64,000 nucleotides of DNA from DAORHV01 sp964513925. GTDB lineage: Bacteria > Patescibacteriota > Gracilibacteria > Peribacterales > Peribacteraceae. The DNA is taken from the NCBI GenBank assembly GCA_964513925.1, contig CAZENR010000008.1:1-64000 (forward strand), given 5' to 3'. This document shows, in pieces, positions 17,312-26,637 of this stretch (within the stretch, counting starts at the first letter, position 1; the number at the start of each line of letters is the position of its first letter). The translations under genes were made by a program, and so were the position numbers. The notes beneath the pieces are model-generated. The model had not been told where the DNA came from. It saw only the letters and a list, made by a program, of their open reading frames with translations, and made no database searches.

Positions 17312-18451
17312 CTATACCTCCTCCCGGCGCGGAAGAATTTCCGTGTATGTTTCAGGCGCTCCTGCAGCACGATCCAGTGTTCCCGGTGCCAGTTTTGCCA
17401 CGCGCTTTAAGTGCCAGCTGTACCGGCCGACATGCGCGCCGACGGCTGCCAGGCTGTCGTGCAAACGCTGCACGCGGTTGGTTGCGCGCTCGCTCGTGCT
17501 TTTTCCTTCCGCCTGGTACGGCGCTCCGCAGTACAGCTCTACTCGGGCAGGACGGTGCGCCTCGGGCGATGGCTCGTCTACCCCTACAAAGTTGAACGGC
17601 ATCTGCAAGTGCAGCGGCACCATGTATGCCGGAGCCGGCTCCACTGTGGCGTATAACCCAATACGATGGTCGCGACGCATGCGGCCACCTTCGGGACAGC
17701 GCAGCATCATCATGTTTCTGTGCTGATGAATTCCGGCCATGATGCGGTTGATCACCCGTCCCTGCGCACGCAGGACTTCCTCCTCTTCCTTGCTTACTCC
17801 TTCGCGATACTTGGGAGCCAATATGGAAATACTGTTCACCGCTCCGGCGAAGATGCGGTGAATAACGCTTAGGCGCACTTTGTGGCCAATAACTACGATG
17901 TTCTCCTCAAGGAAGCGGCTGCTTTCTTTTCGCAGGTTCAGCGATGTCGTTCTTCCGGCATCGTGCACGATGGCCTCCACGAAGACCGGGTCTAATTCGC
18001 TGGTGTGCGGCGTAATTTCCCAGGTGATATCGGCACCCTGGTCGTGCATGGCCATTGCGGTGCGAAAGTTCTCCACGCTGTCCTCATTCGCAAACCCGCT
18101 GCCAAACTGCATCATGCGCCTGGCAAACCCGCGCACTACGCGTGATCTGTCTGGCTCGCGTCCGCGCAAAAAGTCGGTGTCCCCCTGCTCGCGGTGTTGC
18201 TCGCGAAGAAATGCGGTTCCAAGCAGCGCGGTGTCGTGAAGAGCGAGCAATGGCAAGGCATGTCGTGCCGAAAAAATTGTCTTGAGCATGCGCGCGGCCA
18301 TGGCGCCTCGCCCTTGCTTTACCGCGCTATCGCGGAACATGTCTGCCATCTGCGTACCGCCCTCTTGCAGCGTGCCGCCGCCGGTGACATCGACGTCATG
18401 TCCTATGGCTGCCAGGTCGCGTAAGACGCGTTGTTGGAAGGGCGTAGGCAT
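17312..18451 (-). CDS. Putative PlsC-like (LPLAT superfamily) acyltransferase
   Basis: 379 residues. Residues ~145-160 read TPHTSELDPVFV, matching the HX4D catalytic motif of glycerolipid acyltransferases; RCPEGGRMR (~252) fits the PEGTRSR substrate motif and YMVPLHL (~278) the following VP motif, in the right order and spacing. No clear membrane helix. If the assignment holds, it transfers an acyl chain to a glycerolipid or similar hydroxyl at the inner face of the membrane. The flanking regions are unfamiliar, so substrate is open. On the minus strand TTGACT with AATATA/TATAAA boxes lies at about 18465-18497 just upstream of ATG 18451. The Nudix gene follows 10 bp downstream. Confidence 0.55.
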   Translation of the reverse strand: MPTPFQQRVLRDLAAIGHDVDVTGGGTLQEGGTQMADMFRDSAVKQGRGAMAARMLKTIFSARHALPLLALHDTALLGTAFLREQHREQGDTDFLRGREPDRSRVVRGFARRMMQFGSGFANEDSVENFRTAMAMHDQGADITWEITPHTSELDPVFVEAIVHDAGRTTSLNLRKESSRFLEENIVVIGHKVRLSVIHRIFAGAVNSISILAPKYREGVSKEEEEVLRAQGRVINRIMAGIHQHRNMMMLRCPEGGRMRRDHRIGLYATVEPAPAYMVPLHLQMPFNFVGVDEPSPEAHRPARVELYCGAPYQAEGKSTSERATNRVQRLHDSLAAVGAHVGRYSWHLKRVAKLAPGTLDRAAGAPETYTEILPRREEV

Positions 18452-18545
18452 ATTCTAGGAAATTTATATTACAATAAGATTTTGATTAGTCAATGCCTCT
18501 GTCATCTGGCTGGATTGGCCTGTGGTCAGCCCTGTCTTGCGACCA

Positions 18546-18594
18546 TTGACAAAATACCAAAAAAGATTGTATAACAAACGATTTTGCCTATCAT
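18546..18594 (+). promoter_or_regulatory. Promoter region of the gene at 18603
   Basis: TTGACA (18546-18551), 18 bp, TATAAC (18570-18575). A second -10-like TATCAT (18589-18594) lies 8 nt before the ATG and would give a leaderless start. Confidence 0.55.
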
Positions 18595-18602
18595 TACCTT
18601 AG

Positions 18603-20300
18603 ATGGAACCAGCCCTCTGTGGGTCTACCACATCCACCGTCGCAGGCGCCTCGATTGCCGAGGAGCCTCCTCAACGACGTGCGCCGGTGACACGCAAGGA
18701 TATTCGGCAGTTGTGCGATGCGGTGGTATGCCGCAAGCCCGGCTTAGATGTTGTTCTAGCCAAGGATGGCATTCAAACGGTGTACGACTACGTACGCAGC
18801 TACGTGGCCAGACAAGTGCCCATTGTTTCCAAGCAGCGCCAGCGCCAACTGATTGACTGTGTTTGTATGGAAACCGAGCGTTTGCTTGGTCCGGCGCTGG
18901 CCAAATCGGTAGATGCGCAGCTCACCAAGTACTATAGCGCCTCCACCATGGACCACTCGGGTCCGCTGTACCATCCCTGGGCGCTCAACTTCGATTTGGC
19001 TTCGTCCATTGTGGCGCTGGAGCACCCAGATCCGACACTGGCAAACGTCATTACCCTGGCATTCTCCAACGTATCGCTCAATAACTTCGCTTTCCCGCGC
19101 GGCATTGCATTTCATGCACTGGATGCCAAGGGAGCCCTAAAGCAGCATCGTCTTCCGTTTTTCCCCAGCAAACTCAGCACGTATCCCGTCTTCAATTTGC
19201 CGGCATACACGTTTGCGGATATTGCCCGCATGAAAGATGCATTGCATGCGTCAAAGCGTTCCGGAGAGATAGATGCGGCAGGCGCCGACGCCGCCGAACG
19301 CATGTTGGATGACATTTACGCAACGCCCGATGTCCTGGCATGCGCCACCTATACTGATCAGATCGCCAAAGTGAACGCCGCACTCTGGAAGCGCATCAAC
19401 GAGCGTCATGCTACACGCAAGCAGGTGAACTTAGTGTACTTAGAGCAGGAGTCCATTGTCTCCACCTTGCTCATCGACCATCACCTGCATGCCGATACGC
19501 TCATTGGCAGGCTGATACTGGATCCTGCCCCGGTGACTGCGGCAATGCGCCACTTCGACCGGTTGCCTGAAGCATTTTCGGTATGGGAGAAGCGCGGCAC
19601 CTACCTGTTCTGGGCGCTACCAAAAGGTGCCAAGCGTCGCATGCAGCTATGGAAGCGTGGTGGAGAATTGGTGAGTGACGACGGCACGTTCCGCGTGCAG
19701 CTGACAGCCGCCGCCATTGCCGAGAAACTCAAGTCCCGCGAACTGATCCCGGGCACCATGATTTCGCTACTGACCATGTCGTTCTACCACGGGCTCACGC
19801 CGTTCGGCGGCCTTGGACAGGTGTGCTATTTGCCGCAAATGCAAGCCGCGTACCTGCAGTTGGCCCGCGAGTGGAAAGACCGCGAGAGCGAGCGCGTCTG
19901 CCAACAGCTAAATACTCGTTTGTTCGGCGGAGAAATGATGATGACCTTCCTGGAAGGGGCCAAGAACGAGGCAGTGCTCGCTACCGCCATCGATATGGTG
20001 CTGTATGCCAACAAGCACATGCTGAACCGCGTGGCATGGTGCGCGCGCAACGTCACGCTCAACGAGTCGTTGGATTTTGCGTTCCCGCTGGAGTACCCCA
20101 TTACTTACCGTGGCGCCGAGCGCGAGGAGAGGTTTATGGCCATGACCGTAGCGGATGTCATTTCGATTGCGTACACATCGCACCGTTTCCGTCCGGCATT
20201 GTCGTTAAAACCCCGAGCCGACTACTCGCTGTCGTCGTTGCTAGGCAAGGTGCAACATGCGGTGCCCGCAGTGTCGTCGCTGGGTTTGAAGCCGGCATAG
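18603..20300 (+). CDS. Hypothetical protein, 565 aa
   Basis: Large soluble protein with no signal peptide and no obvious membrane segment. Distinctive stretches are the block YYSASTMDHSGPLYHPW (~125-141), YLEQESIVSTLLIDHHLHAD (~285), a WEKRGTYLFWALPKG segment and SFYHGLTPFGGLGQVCYLP (~400). Several conserved-looking His, Asp and Cys residues suggest an enzyme, but I recognise no family. It stands alone between divergent and convergent neighbours with its own promoter. Confidence 0.7.
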   Translation: MEPALCGSTTSTVAGASIAEEPPQRRAPVTRKDIRQLCDAVVCRKPGLDVVLAKDGIQTVYDYVRSYVARQVPIVSKQRQRQLIDCVCMETERLLGPALAKSVDAQLTKYYSASTMDHSGPLYHPWALNFDLASSIVALEHPDPTLANVITLAFSNVSLNNFAFPRGIAFHALDAKGALKQHRLPFFPSKLSTYPVFNLPAYTFADIARMKDALHASKRSGEIDAAGADAAERMLDDIYATPDVLACATYTDQIAKVNAALWKRINERHATRKQVNLVYLEQESIVSTLLIDHHLHADTLIGRLILDPAPVTAAMRHFDRLPEAFSVWEKRGTYLFWALPKGAKRRMQLWKRGGELVSDDGTFRVQLTAAAIAEKLKSRELIPGTMISLLTMSFYHGLTPFGGLGQVCYLPQMQAAYLQLAREWKDRESERVCQQLNTRLFGGEMMMTFLEGAKNEAVLATAIDMVLYANKHMLNRVAWCARNVTLNESLDFAFPLEYPITYRGAEREERFMAMTVADVISIAYTSHRFRPALSLKPRADYSLSSLLGKVQHAVPAVSSLGLKPA

Positions 20301-20393
20301 ACAGCTTCCACGAGAAAACAATGACAGCCCACCTTACTGTGGTGCCATCCACGAATCGGTAGGGTATTCTTACAGCACTTTCACCTTTGCATC

Positions 20394-21014
20394 ATGACCA
20401 CAAAGCGCATTGTTCTCAGCATTGGCACCCTCGGGATTGCTGCATTGGCAGCTACCGTGGTATTTCCCTCATTCCTGAAGCAAAGTGCACCCGTTACAGG
20501 AAGCGTATTAGAATCCGATGCGGGAAATGAAGCCGATGTACCACCCGCGCTAGAGATGCTGCTCGATGATGGCGATGACACGGCGTTAGCAGGGGTCTGC
20601 AAAGATACTTACAAGAAAATTAACAGCTTCAAGGCCGCAGGCAATACGCAAAAACCCTTCCCTGCCACTGCTGCCGAAGGCAAGGCAAGTGCTTTGAAGC
20701 AGGCTGAATTCCAGTCACAAAAGCATTGCTGGAGCCTTGCGTCAGATCCAAGCTATGCATCGACGGTACCTGTGTGTGATGCCAGTTGCAAAAGCGCAGG
20801 TGGCACCAAGTCATATGGGACGAAGACGACAAGTACAACATACACCTCCATGGGCGTAACCACACCGACTGCATTTACCGCAGATATCGAATACGAGTGC
20901 TATGCCATGCGCAAATGCGAACCGACTACTGGCGGGGGAACGAAAAAGCTAGATGAGAGTGGCGAAGGAGAAGATGGTGGCCTGGCGCAACCCCCAGCGC
21001 TAGAGCCAACTTAG
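20394..21014 (+). CDS. Secreted or membrane-anchored Cys-containing hypothetical protein
   Basis: 206 residues. The N-terminus (MTTKRIVLSIGTLGIAALAA, then TVVFPS) is a signal peptide or uncleaved anchor without a lipobox. The mature part is acidic near the start, then has seven cysteines (CKD, HCW, VCDASC, ECY, KCE), which could form disulfides outside the cell. The tail is Gly/Glu-rich and disordered. A TATTCT box at 20365-20370 is a possible -10. Function unknown. Confidence 0.7.
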   Translation: MTTKRIVLSIGTLGIAALAATVVFPSFLKQSAPVTGSVLESDAGNEADVPPALEMLLDDGDDTALAGVCKDTYKKINSFKAAGNTQKPFPATAAEGKASALKQAEFQSQKHCWSLASDPSYASTVPVCDASCKSAGGTKSYGTKTTSTTYTSMGVTTPTAFTADIEYECYAMRKCEPTTGGGTKKLDESGEGEDGGLAQPPALEPT

Positions 21015-21062
21015 TAGCAGCCTTTTAGCCGGAGGAAAGTCCATAGCTCACTTCAGTTTTTC

Positions 21063-21602
21063 CTACGCGTGCCGCGATGGGTTCTTCATGTACTGGTTAC
21101 CTGCAAAGCTCATGGAGAGATAAGGCTGCGCATCGGCCGTGTATTGTGCGTTGAAGTGTAAATCTTCATCCAGCCACAACCGGGTGAACTCGCTAACGTC
21201 CACCGCTCCGTCGAATCCGTTATCTTTGTTCTGCACGACGCCGTTCTTCATGATCTTGTACGTCCAATGCAAATGCGCTGCGGTGCACATGCCGCTTTGG
21301 CCGCTTTTGGCAATGGGGTCGCCCTGGTAGACCGTTTGTCCGTTTTGCACCAATACTTCCGAGAGGTGCGCAAGAATGCTGCGGCGTTTGGCATCTTCGA
21401 TTACCACGTACAGTCCGTAGTTGTTCGATCCGTCATCTTTTATGCTGGCTACGCCATCATGCGGGGCGTAGATCACCGTGCCTACCGGTACGCCGAAATC
21501 GTGACCGTTGTGTCCCAGATACCCGAATTGCGAGTAAATTTGTGGGTTTTGGCCAAAGCCCTGAGTGACGATGGGCGTGCCGGGCAGAGGAGAGAAGATC
21601 AT
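21063..21602 (-). CDS. M23-family (LytM) metallopeptidase domain protein
   Basis: 179 residues, essentially one domain. GHNGHDFGVPVGT has the H-x3-D zinc ligands, YAPHDGVAS is the following conserved loop, and AHLHW gives the HxH motif with the third ligand. M23 enzymes cut peptidoglycan cross-bridges. No signal peptide is visible from ATG 21602, which is unusual for a cell-wall enzyme; the start could be further upstream but no export sequence is apparent. A minus-strand TATAGT lies at 21635-21630. Confidence 0.85.
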   Translation of the reverse strand: MIFSPLPGTPIVTQGFGQNPQIYSQFGYLGHNGHDFGVPVGTVIYAPHDGVASIKDDGSNNYGLYVVIEDAKRRSILAHLSEVLVQNGQTVYQGDPIAKSGQSGMCTAAHLHWTYKIMKNGVVQNKDNGFDGAVDVSEFTRLWLDEDLHFNAQYTADAQPYLSMSFAGNQYMKNPSRHA

Positions 21603-21730
21603 GAGCGTGCGGGGGCGAAGTTGTAGAAGACTATAGCAAGACTAGACTCCAAAGACTCCACGATTCCTTGGACTCCGCTTCAAAGAGGCGTAAGCATCGA
21701 CGTACAGCTTCTCTCTGCTATCGTATTCTC

Positions 21731-22654
21731 ATGATCGAACTCCATCGCAAGCTCTTAGGCGATAAAGTGCGTAACGATGCGTTTGCGAAAGCGCTGAAGA
21801 AGGTGATTATGCCCGGTAAATCCGTAGTTGCCGACATTGGCGCGGGTACAGGTTTCTTAAGTTTTTTGGCACGAAAGTACGGTGCAAAAGAGTGCCATTT
21901 GTACGAATACTCCGATGTATTGCAGCTTGCCGCGGCAGTGGCGCAGCAGAACGGCATCGATGGCTTGGAATTTTTCAAAGGACATTCCACCGACTTCAAA
22001 AACGTGCGAAAAGCGGACATCGTGGTATGCGAGACGCTCGGGAACTATGCCTTGGAGGAGAACATTCTGGAAACCATGAACGATGCGCGCCGTTTCTTAA
22101 AGCCCGGTGGCGCCATGATTCCTGCGGCTGTGGACCAGTTCGTGTGTCCGGTAGTTAGTCCGAGATTGCAGAAGGCGGTGGACGTGCTGGATGTGGGATA
22201 CGGGATAGACATGGGCCCTGCCCGCGAGGTGACGCTGAATAATATGTACGTGCAGGTGATAAAGCCTGCAGACTTGTTGAAAGGCGGCGCCAAGCGGTGG
22301 GACAGCATCGACTTCGCCAAGCACAACGACAGCGTGCGTAGCGCCAGCGTCTCGTGGAAAGTGACGCAGCCCAAGACCGTGTATGGCTTTGCGTTGTGGT
22401 GGGATGCACTGCTTGCTCCCGGTGTTCGGCTTTCCACGGCGCCGGATAAGCCAATGACACACTGGCAGCAAATGTACCTGCCACTACTTGCTCCCATGCG
22501 TTGTGCCAAGGGCGACGCGCTTACGCTCACGCTGGAATCCGACACGCGCTACGAGGTTCGCATCAACTTGGCATGGCATGCATGGCGTACGAACAAGGCG
22601 GGCACCATGCTCGATGAGCAGCAGCTGGATATGCGCAGCGGGCACATAAACTAA
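21731..22654 (+). CDS. PRMT-like class I SAM-dependent methyltransferase
   Basis: 307 residues. Motif I VVADIGAGTGFLSFLA (~32-47) binds SAM; acidic EYSD (~59) ends beta-2. ADIVVCETLGNYALEENILE (~95-114) matches the double-E loop of protein arginine methyltransferases (Glu at ~101 and ~109/110), and PMTHWQQMYLPL (~241-252) is the THW loop that binds the arginine, followed by a beta-barrel-like half (VSWKV...LTLTLES). These are PRMT landmarks in the right order. It would methylate a protein or small-molecule guanidine. ATG 21731 lies 6 nt after TATCGT. It overlaps the end of argA by 4 bp in convergent orientation. Confidence 0.75.
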   Translation: MIELHRKLLGDKVRNDAFAKALKKVIMPGKSVVADIGAGTGFLSFLARKYGAKECHLYEYSDVLQLAAAVAQQNGIDGLEFFKGHSTDFKNVRKADIVVCETLGNYALEENILETMNDARRFLKPGGAMIPAAVDQFVCPVVSPRLQKAVDVLDVGYGIDMGPAREVTLNNMYVQVIKPADLLKGGAKRWDSIDFAKHNDSVRSASVSWKVTQPKTVYGFALWWDALLAPGVRLSTAPDKPMTHWQQMYLPLLAPMRCAKGDALTLTLESDTRYEVRINLAWHAWRTNKAGTMLDEQQLDMRSGHIN

Positions 22655-24012
22655 GCAGTTGCTTTCTCCGCACTCATGTCGAACATGTACAAGTGCAGCA
22701 TGTCGCGCTCGGTTGCGTCGTAGCGTTGTAACGAGGGTGCCAGCACGTCTGCGTACTCGCCTTCGTCTTTGGTCGCGCCGTACTGCATGTACAAATGCTT
22801 CAGCTGCTCTGCAGCCGTAATGCTGATTGCGCGGCGGTACCCCCGCTTGCGGATGGTATCCAAGCACGCCTCCAGCAACACCCGTCCGTACTGCGAGCTT
22901 TGGTGGTTTTCGGCGACGGCGAAACTGCGGATAACCGCCGTGTCTTGCTCGCGCTGCAAGTTGGTGTAGCAAATGGTACCTACTGGTACTCCCTGGTGTT
23001 TAAAGACCAGAGTGCCCGCAAGATCGTTGAGGATTTCTGTACGTGAGCGTGGCTTTAAGTACGAAGTTCCCTTGGGTGTTGTGAACTTCTGCGCCTCTTG
23101 GAGCAGCGCCTCGATGGATTCCACATCGGCTTCCGTTGCCGTGTCGATGAGCACGCTCTGAAACCGTTCGATCATGGTGCCGCTGCCGGTGCGGGTGAGC
23201 ACTTCGTCCAACAGTGCCGGGCCATCTGCCTTCAGAATGTGCACCGCGCCCACCCGTCGGCTGCCGATGGCGACTTCGGCGGCATCCAGCTTGGGGTACA
23301 TACCTTCGTCTACCACGAACTTCGGCATTCCGCCGCCATTCGGGGTTTGCTTGCGCAGCAGTCGCATCAGTTGGTCGCGATCCATGAAGCTGATCCTTCG
23401 AGATCCGTTGCCATTGCGACCCGGAAGCATGACGCCGTCCGTGCCCGTGAGCATGATGAGCTTCTTTGCATCCAGCGCCACCGCAACTTCCGCTGCATTG
23501 TGGTCCGCATTCACATTCAGGTATTCGCCTTGGTGATCGCGGCCGCCGAACGGCAGAATAGGCATGCTGCCGCGATGCAGCGCCGCGGTAATTTGACGCT
23601 TATCGATATCCCGTACGCGGCCGGTTTCGCCGTGGAACGGAATGCGTTCTGCATCAGCAACGCCCGGGTCCAGCACTTCCGCCTGCAGGCCGATGTCGCC
23701 GCACAGTGTCGCAATGCGACTGGAGAGCGCGCTGCGCGCCTCTTCTATGCGTGCAACGGCATGCTTGGGCGTAATGCGCAGCTGCGATTCCGGATGACGT
23801 TCGGCAGAACCGAGAATCTCGTCTACCTGCACGCCGCCCCCGTGTACGAACACGCAGGCGATGCCGTGCTTCCGAAACTGTGCGATAGATTCCAGAATGC
23901 TTCGACAGACATCGGGGTTATCGATTGGTTTGCCGCCAAGTTTGATGACGAACGTGTCGCCGGCAAACTGCTGGTAGTAGCCTTCGGCTGTGGTGAGAGT
24001 GGAGGGGTTCAT
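22651..24012 (-). CDS. argA: N-acetylglutamate synthase, amino-acid kinase plus GNAT
   Basis: 453 residues, close to classical ArgA. An amino-acid kinase-like domain (FVIKLGGKPIDN, FVHGGGVQVDEIL, LIMLTGTDGVMLPG, MPKFVVDEGM; ~1-290) is followed by a GNAT domain (AVIRSFAVAENHQSSQYGRV, with the Q/SS-GRV acetyl-CoA loop; ~300-453). Such fusions acetylate glutamate in the first step of arginine synthesis, the kinase-like half binding arginine. A catalytic NAG kinase is unlikely given the fusion. No other arginine gene is in the window. ATG 24012 begins the domain directly; an upstream TTG is in frame but adds nothing conserved. No -10 is obvious nearby. Confidence 0.8.
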   Translation of the reverse strand: MNPSTLTTAEGYYQQFAGDTFVIKLGGKPIDNPDVCRSILESIAQFRKHGIACVFVHGGGVQVDEILGSAERHPESQLRITPKHAVARIEEARSALSSRIATLCGDIGLQAEVLDPGVADAERIPFHGETGRVRDIDKRQITAALHRGSMPILPFGGRDHQGEYLNVNADHNAAEVAVALDAKKLIMLTGTDGVMLPGRNGNGSRRISFMDRDQLMRLLRKQTPNGGGMPKFVVDEGMYPKLDAAEVAIGSRRVGAVHILKADGPALLDEVLTRTGSGTMIERFQSVLIDTATEADVESIEALLQEAQKFTTPKGTSYLKPRSRTEILNDLAGTLVFKHQGVPVGTICYTNLQREQDTAVIRSFAVAENHQSSQYGRVLLEACLDTIRKRGYRRAISITAAEQLKHLYMQYGATKDEGEYADVLAPSLQRYDATERDMLHLYMFDMSAEKATA

Positions 24013-24455
24013 GGGTGAGGGGAGGACCTGCAAAACACGGACAACTGCCCTGATCGGGCTTCTTGTTCTCCGGGGTGGGGTGCTTGGTGCTGACGTGTGT
24101 TCAGCGCATCGCCACCTCGCGGAGGAGGTGTGGACGACGCAGCGCGCTTCGCAAGGAAGGGCAGAACATAGTGCGCAATTGTACGAACAATGGATGTGAA
24201 TGCAAGGAAATTGTTGGGCAGATACATCGGCGTTTTGTATTTCCTACTCGCTTTGCGAGATGGTTAGCGCGAGGGGTTGGCACCCTTTTTCTCACCGAGT
24301 TCTCTCCACTTTTTGGCGCAAAAAAGTTGAGCAAAAACGACTCAGATTCTCTATGCTTTGGGTGAAGAAATTTCGCTGCATAAGCAATGTCTTGTTCTGG
24401 GAATCCAAAGCGTCTCAACGCTTTGAGGAGTCCTGGAGTCTTCGGAGTCCTTTCG
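24013..24455. repeat. Non-coding region with repeat and hairpin segments
   Basis: No convincing gene in 443 bp. 24303-24337 (CTCCACTTTTTGGCGCAAAA and following) is a near copy, inverted, of the terminal hairpin at 45933-45961. Other parts are a small hairpin CTCGC-TTT-GCGAG (24247-24259), AAAGCGT-CTCA-ACGCTTT (about 24407-24424), and a block of GACTCC/GGAGTC units (24425-24450) shared with 21644-21678 and 26948-26974. Confidence 0.6.
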
Positions 24456-26516
24456 TTAGAGCATCTTCCTAAACTCCGCTTCGTCAATAACATTCACACC
24501 CAACTTCTTCGCATCATCGAGTTTGCTTCCTGCCTCTTCCCCCGCCAGCACATAATTCGTCTTCTTACTTACGGAGCCGCTGACTTTGCCGCCACGGTCT
24601 TTAATCATCTGCTTGGCTTCGTCGCGCCCCAGAGTAGGGAGCGTTCCGGTAAGCACGAAGACCATGCCTGTCATTGTTTGCGCCACGGTGCTGGCAACGG
24701 GCAGCTGCAGCCGCACGCCGCCGTTACTCATTTTATGTAGCAAGGCACGGTTATCCGCATCGGCTATCCACTCCTGCAGCGTTGTCACCACCGCTTCGCC
24801 CACGCCGTCTATTGCCAGCAGTGCTTCCGGTTGCAGCGCATGCAACACGCGCGATACATCGTCGGGGGTGATGTATCCGTCTTTGACTTGGCCCCAATCC
24901 ACGCGACGCGCCAGGAGGTCGGCGTTTTCGCGACCCACATGACGAATGCCGAGTGCGAACAGAAAGCGTTCGAGTGGAATCTGCTTTGCGTTCTCTATGG
25001 AAAGCATGGCCTTCTCGGCTTTCTTTTCCTTAAACAGCGGCAGACCCAAGAAGTCCTGTCCGGTGAGAAAGAACAAGTCGCCGGGGTCGCTGACCAGGTT
25101 TGCGGAGATCAGAGCCTCTATCGTTTCGCTGCCGATACCCTCCATGTTCATGGCATAGCGCGATGTAAAATGCTCCAGGCGCTGCTGGCGTACTGCTCCG
25201 CACTTTGCATTTGGGCATCGGTGTACCGCCTCACCCTCGGGGCGTACCAGGTCGCTAGAACAACTTGGACAGTGCTTGGGGTAGCGGTACGGCTTGGCAC
25301 CCGGCTTGCGCAAGTTGGGCAGCACCTCCACCACCTCCGGAATAATGTCGCCTGCTTTCTGCAGAATGACCGTGTCGCCAATGTGAATATCCTGCCGGAT
25401 GATTTCGTCTTCGTTATGCAGCGTTGCCCGCGTGACCGTGGTACCCGCAAGCTGCGTTGGCGTCAGGTGTGCTACGGGCGTAATTGCTCCGGTTCGGCCC
25501 ACTTGCAGCTCTATATCCAGAATGACCGCCGTGGATTGCTGCGCGGCAAACTTGAATGCCCTTGCCCAGCGCGGTGCCTTGGCCGTGGAGCCTAAATCCT
25601 TTTGCATGCGCCTGTCGTTCACCTTTACCACCATGCCGTCTATGTCGAACGGCAGCTGGTCGCGCTTCTTCTCCAGGGCCATATATTCCTTTTCCACTCC
25701 ATCCAGCGTTTTCGCTACCTTGGCATCCGGCTGTACCGGCAAGCCCAGCTCGCGCAGGAAGTCTATGAGCCCCTTTTGTGTCTCTATGCTGAATGCGGCG
25801 CAGGCGTCTTCGTCTAGTGCATAGCAGAACATCTTCAAGTCGCGCTCGGCGGCAACCGCCGGATCCAACTGGCGCACGGTTCCCGCGGCAGCGTTGCGAG
25901 GGTTGGCAAACCGATCAGCTTCGGCCAGTGGCTTGTTGATGCGTTCCAACGTGGCTTTTTCCAAATACACCTCGCCCCCGATCTCCAGCAATTCCGGCAG
26001 CCCGATGATATGTGGGGGAGTAAGCGTAAGTGGCAAACTGCCGATGGTTTTGACGGTGTGCGTGACATCTTCTCCCTCTACGCCGTTGCCGCGTGTCACT
26101 GCGCGCTGCAGGCGGTATGTTCCACTCGCCAAGGCGTACACCAGCGACATGTTCAGTCCGTCTATTTTCAATTCCAGCTCGAACTCCGGCTTACGCTCAC
26201 CGCCCAGCGCCCGCGTCATCATTTCCAACCACTCGTCCATGTCGGCGCGCGAGAATGCGTCCTGCAGCGACTGCTTGGGGTGCAGGTGGGCGCACTTCGG
26301 CAGCCTGCCGTCCAGTGCCGCACCCACGCGTTGGGTGGGGGAGTCCGGTGTCACCAGCTCCGGGAATGCCCGCTCCAATGCAATGAGCTCTTTTTTTAAA
26401 CTGTCGCGCACGTCTTCGCTTACCTCGCTGCGGTTCTCCGTAAAGTAGGCGCGGTTGAGACGCCAAATTTCGGCTTTGAGCTGTTCAATGCGCTTGTGGG
26501 CCGCAGCTTTGTCCAT
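24456..26516 (-). CDS. ligA: NAD+-dependent DNA ligase
   Basis: 686 residues, standard LigA. Domain Ia precedes the adenylation domain with the active-site lysine in ELELKIDGLN (K~117); then the OB fold (GRTGAITPVAHL), a four-Cys zinc finger (CPSCSSDL...CPNAKCGA), helix-hairpin-helix repeats, and a C-terminal BRCT domain (VFVLTGTLPTLGRDEAK). It seals nicks in replication and repair using NAD+. ATG 26516 lies 6 nt after a minus-strand CATACT (26528-26523), so the mRNA is likely leaderless. It is divergent from the chorismate-mutase-like gene. Confidence 0.97.
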   Translation of the reverse strand: MDKAAAHKRIEQLKAEIWRLNRAYFTENRSEVSEDVRDSLKKELIALERAFPELVTPDSPTQRVGAALDGRLPKCAHLHPKQSLQDAFSRADMDEWLEMMTRALGGERKPEFELELKIDGLNMSLVYALASGTYRLQRAVTRGNGVEGEDVTHTVKTIGSLPLTLTPPHIIGLPELLEIGGEVYLEKATLERINKPLAEADRFANPRNAAAGTVRQLDPAVAAERDLKMFCYALDEDACAAFSIETQKGLIDFLRELGLPVQPDAKVAKTLDGVEKEYMALEKKRDQLPFDIDGMVVKVNDRRMQKDLGSTAKAPRWARAFKFAAQQSTAVILDIELQVGRTGAITPVAHLTPTQLAGTTVTRATLHNEDEIIRQDIHIGDTVILQKAGDIIPEVVEVLPNLRKPGAKPYRYPKHCPSCSSDLVRPEGEAVHRCPNAKCGAVRQQRLEHFTSRYAMNMEGIGSETIEALISANLVSDPGDLFFLTGQDFLGLPLFKEKKAEKAMLSIENAKQIPLERFLFALGIRHVGRENADLLARRVDWGQVKDGYITPDDVSRVLHALQPEALLAIDGVGEAVVTTLQEWIADADNRALLHKMSNGGVRLQLPVASTVAQTMTGMVFVLTGTLPTLGRDEAKQMIKDRGGKVSGSVSKKTNYVLAGEEAGSKLDDAKKLGVNVIDEAEFRKML

Positions 26517-26637
26517 GACTGCAGTATGCTGTTTGGAACGAAAAATCGGAAGACCGAACGGCGCAGATCGGTCTTTTGCCTTATCTCGTACGTTTGTCAA
26601 TTGCAATCCGGCGTGGAATGGAGAGGATACGCCGCGT

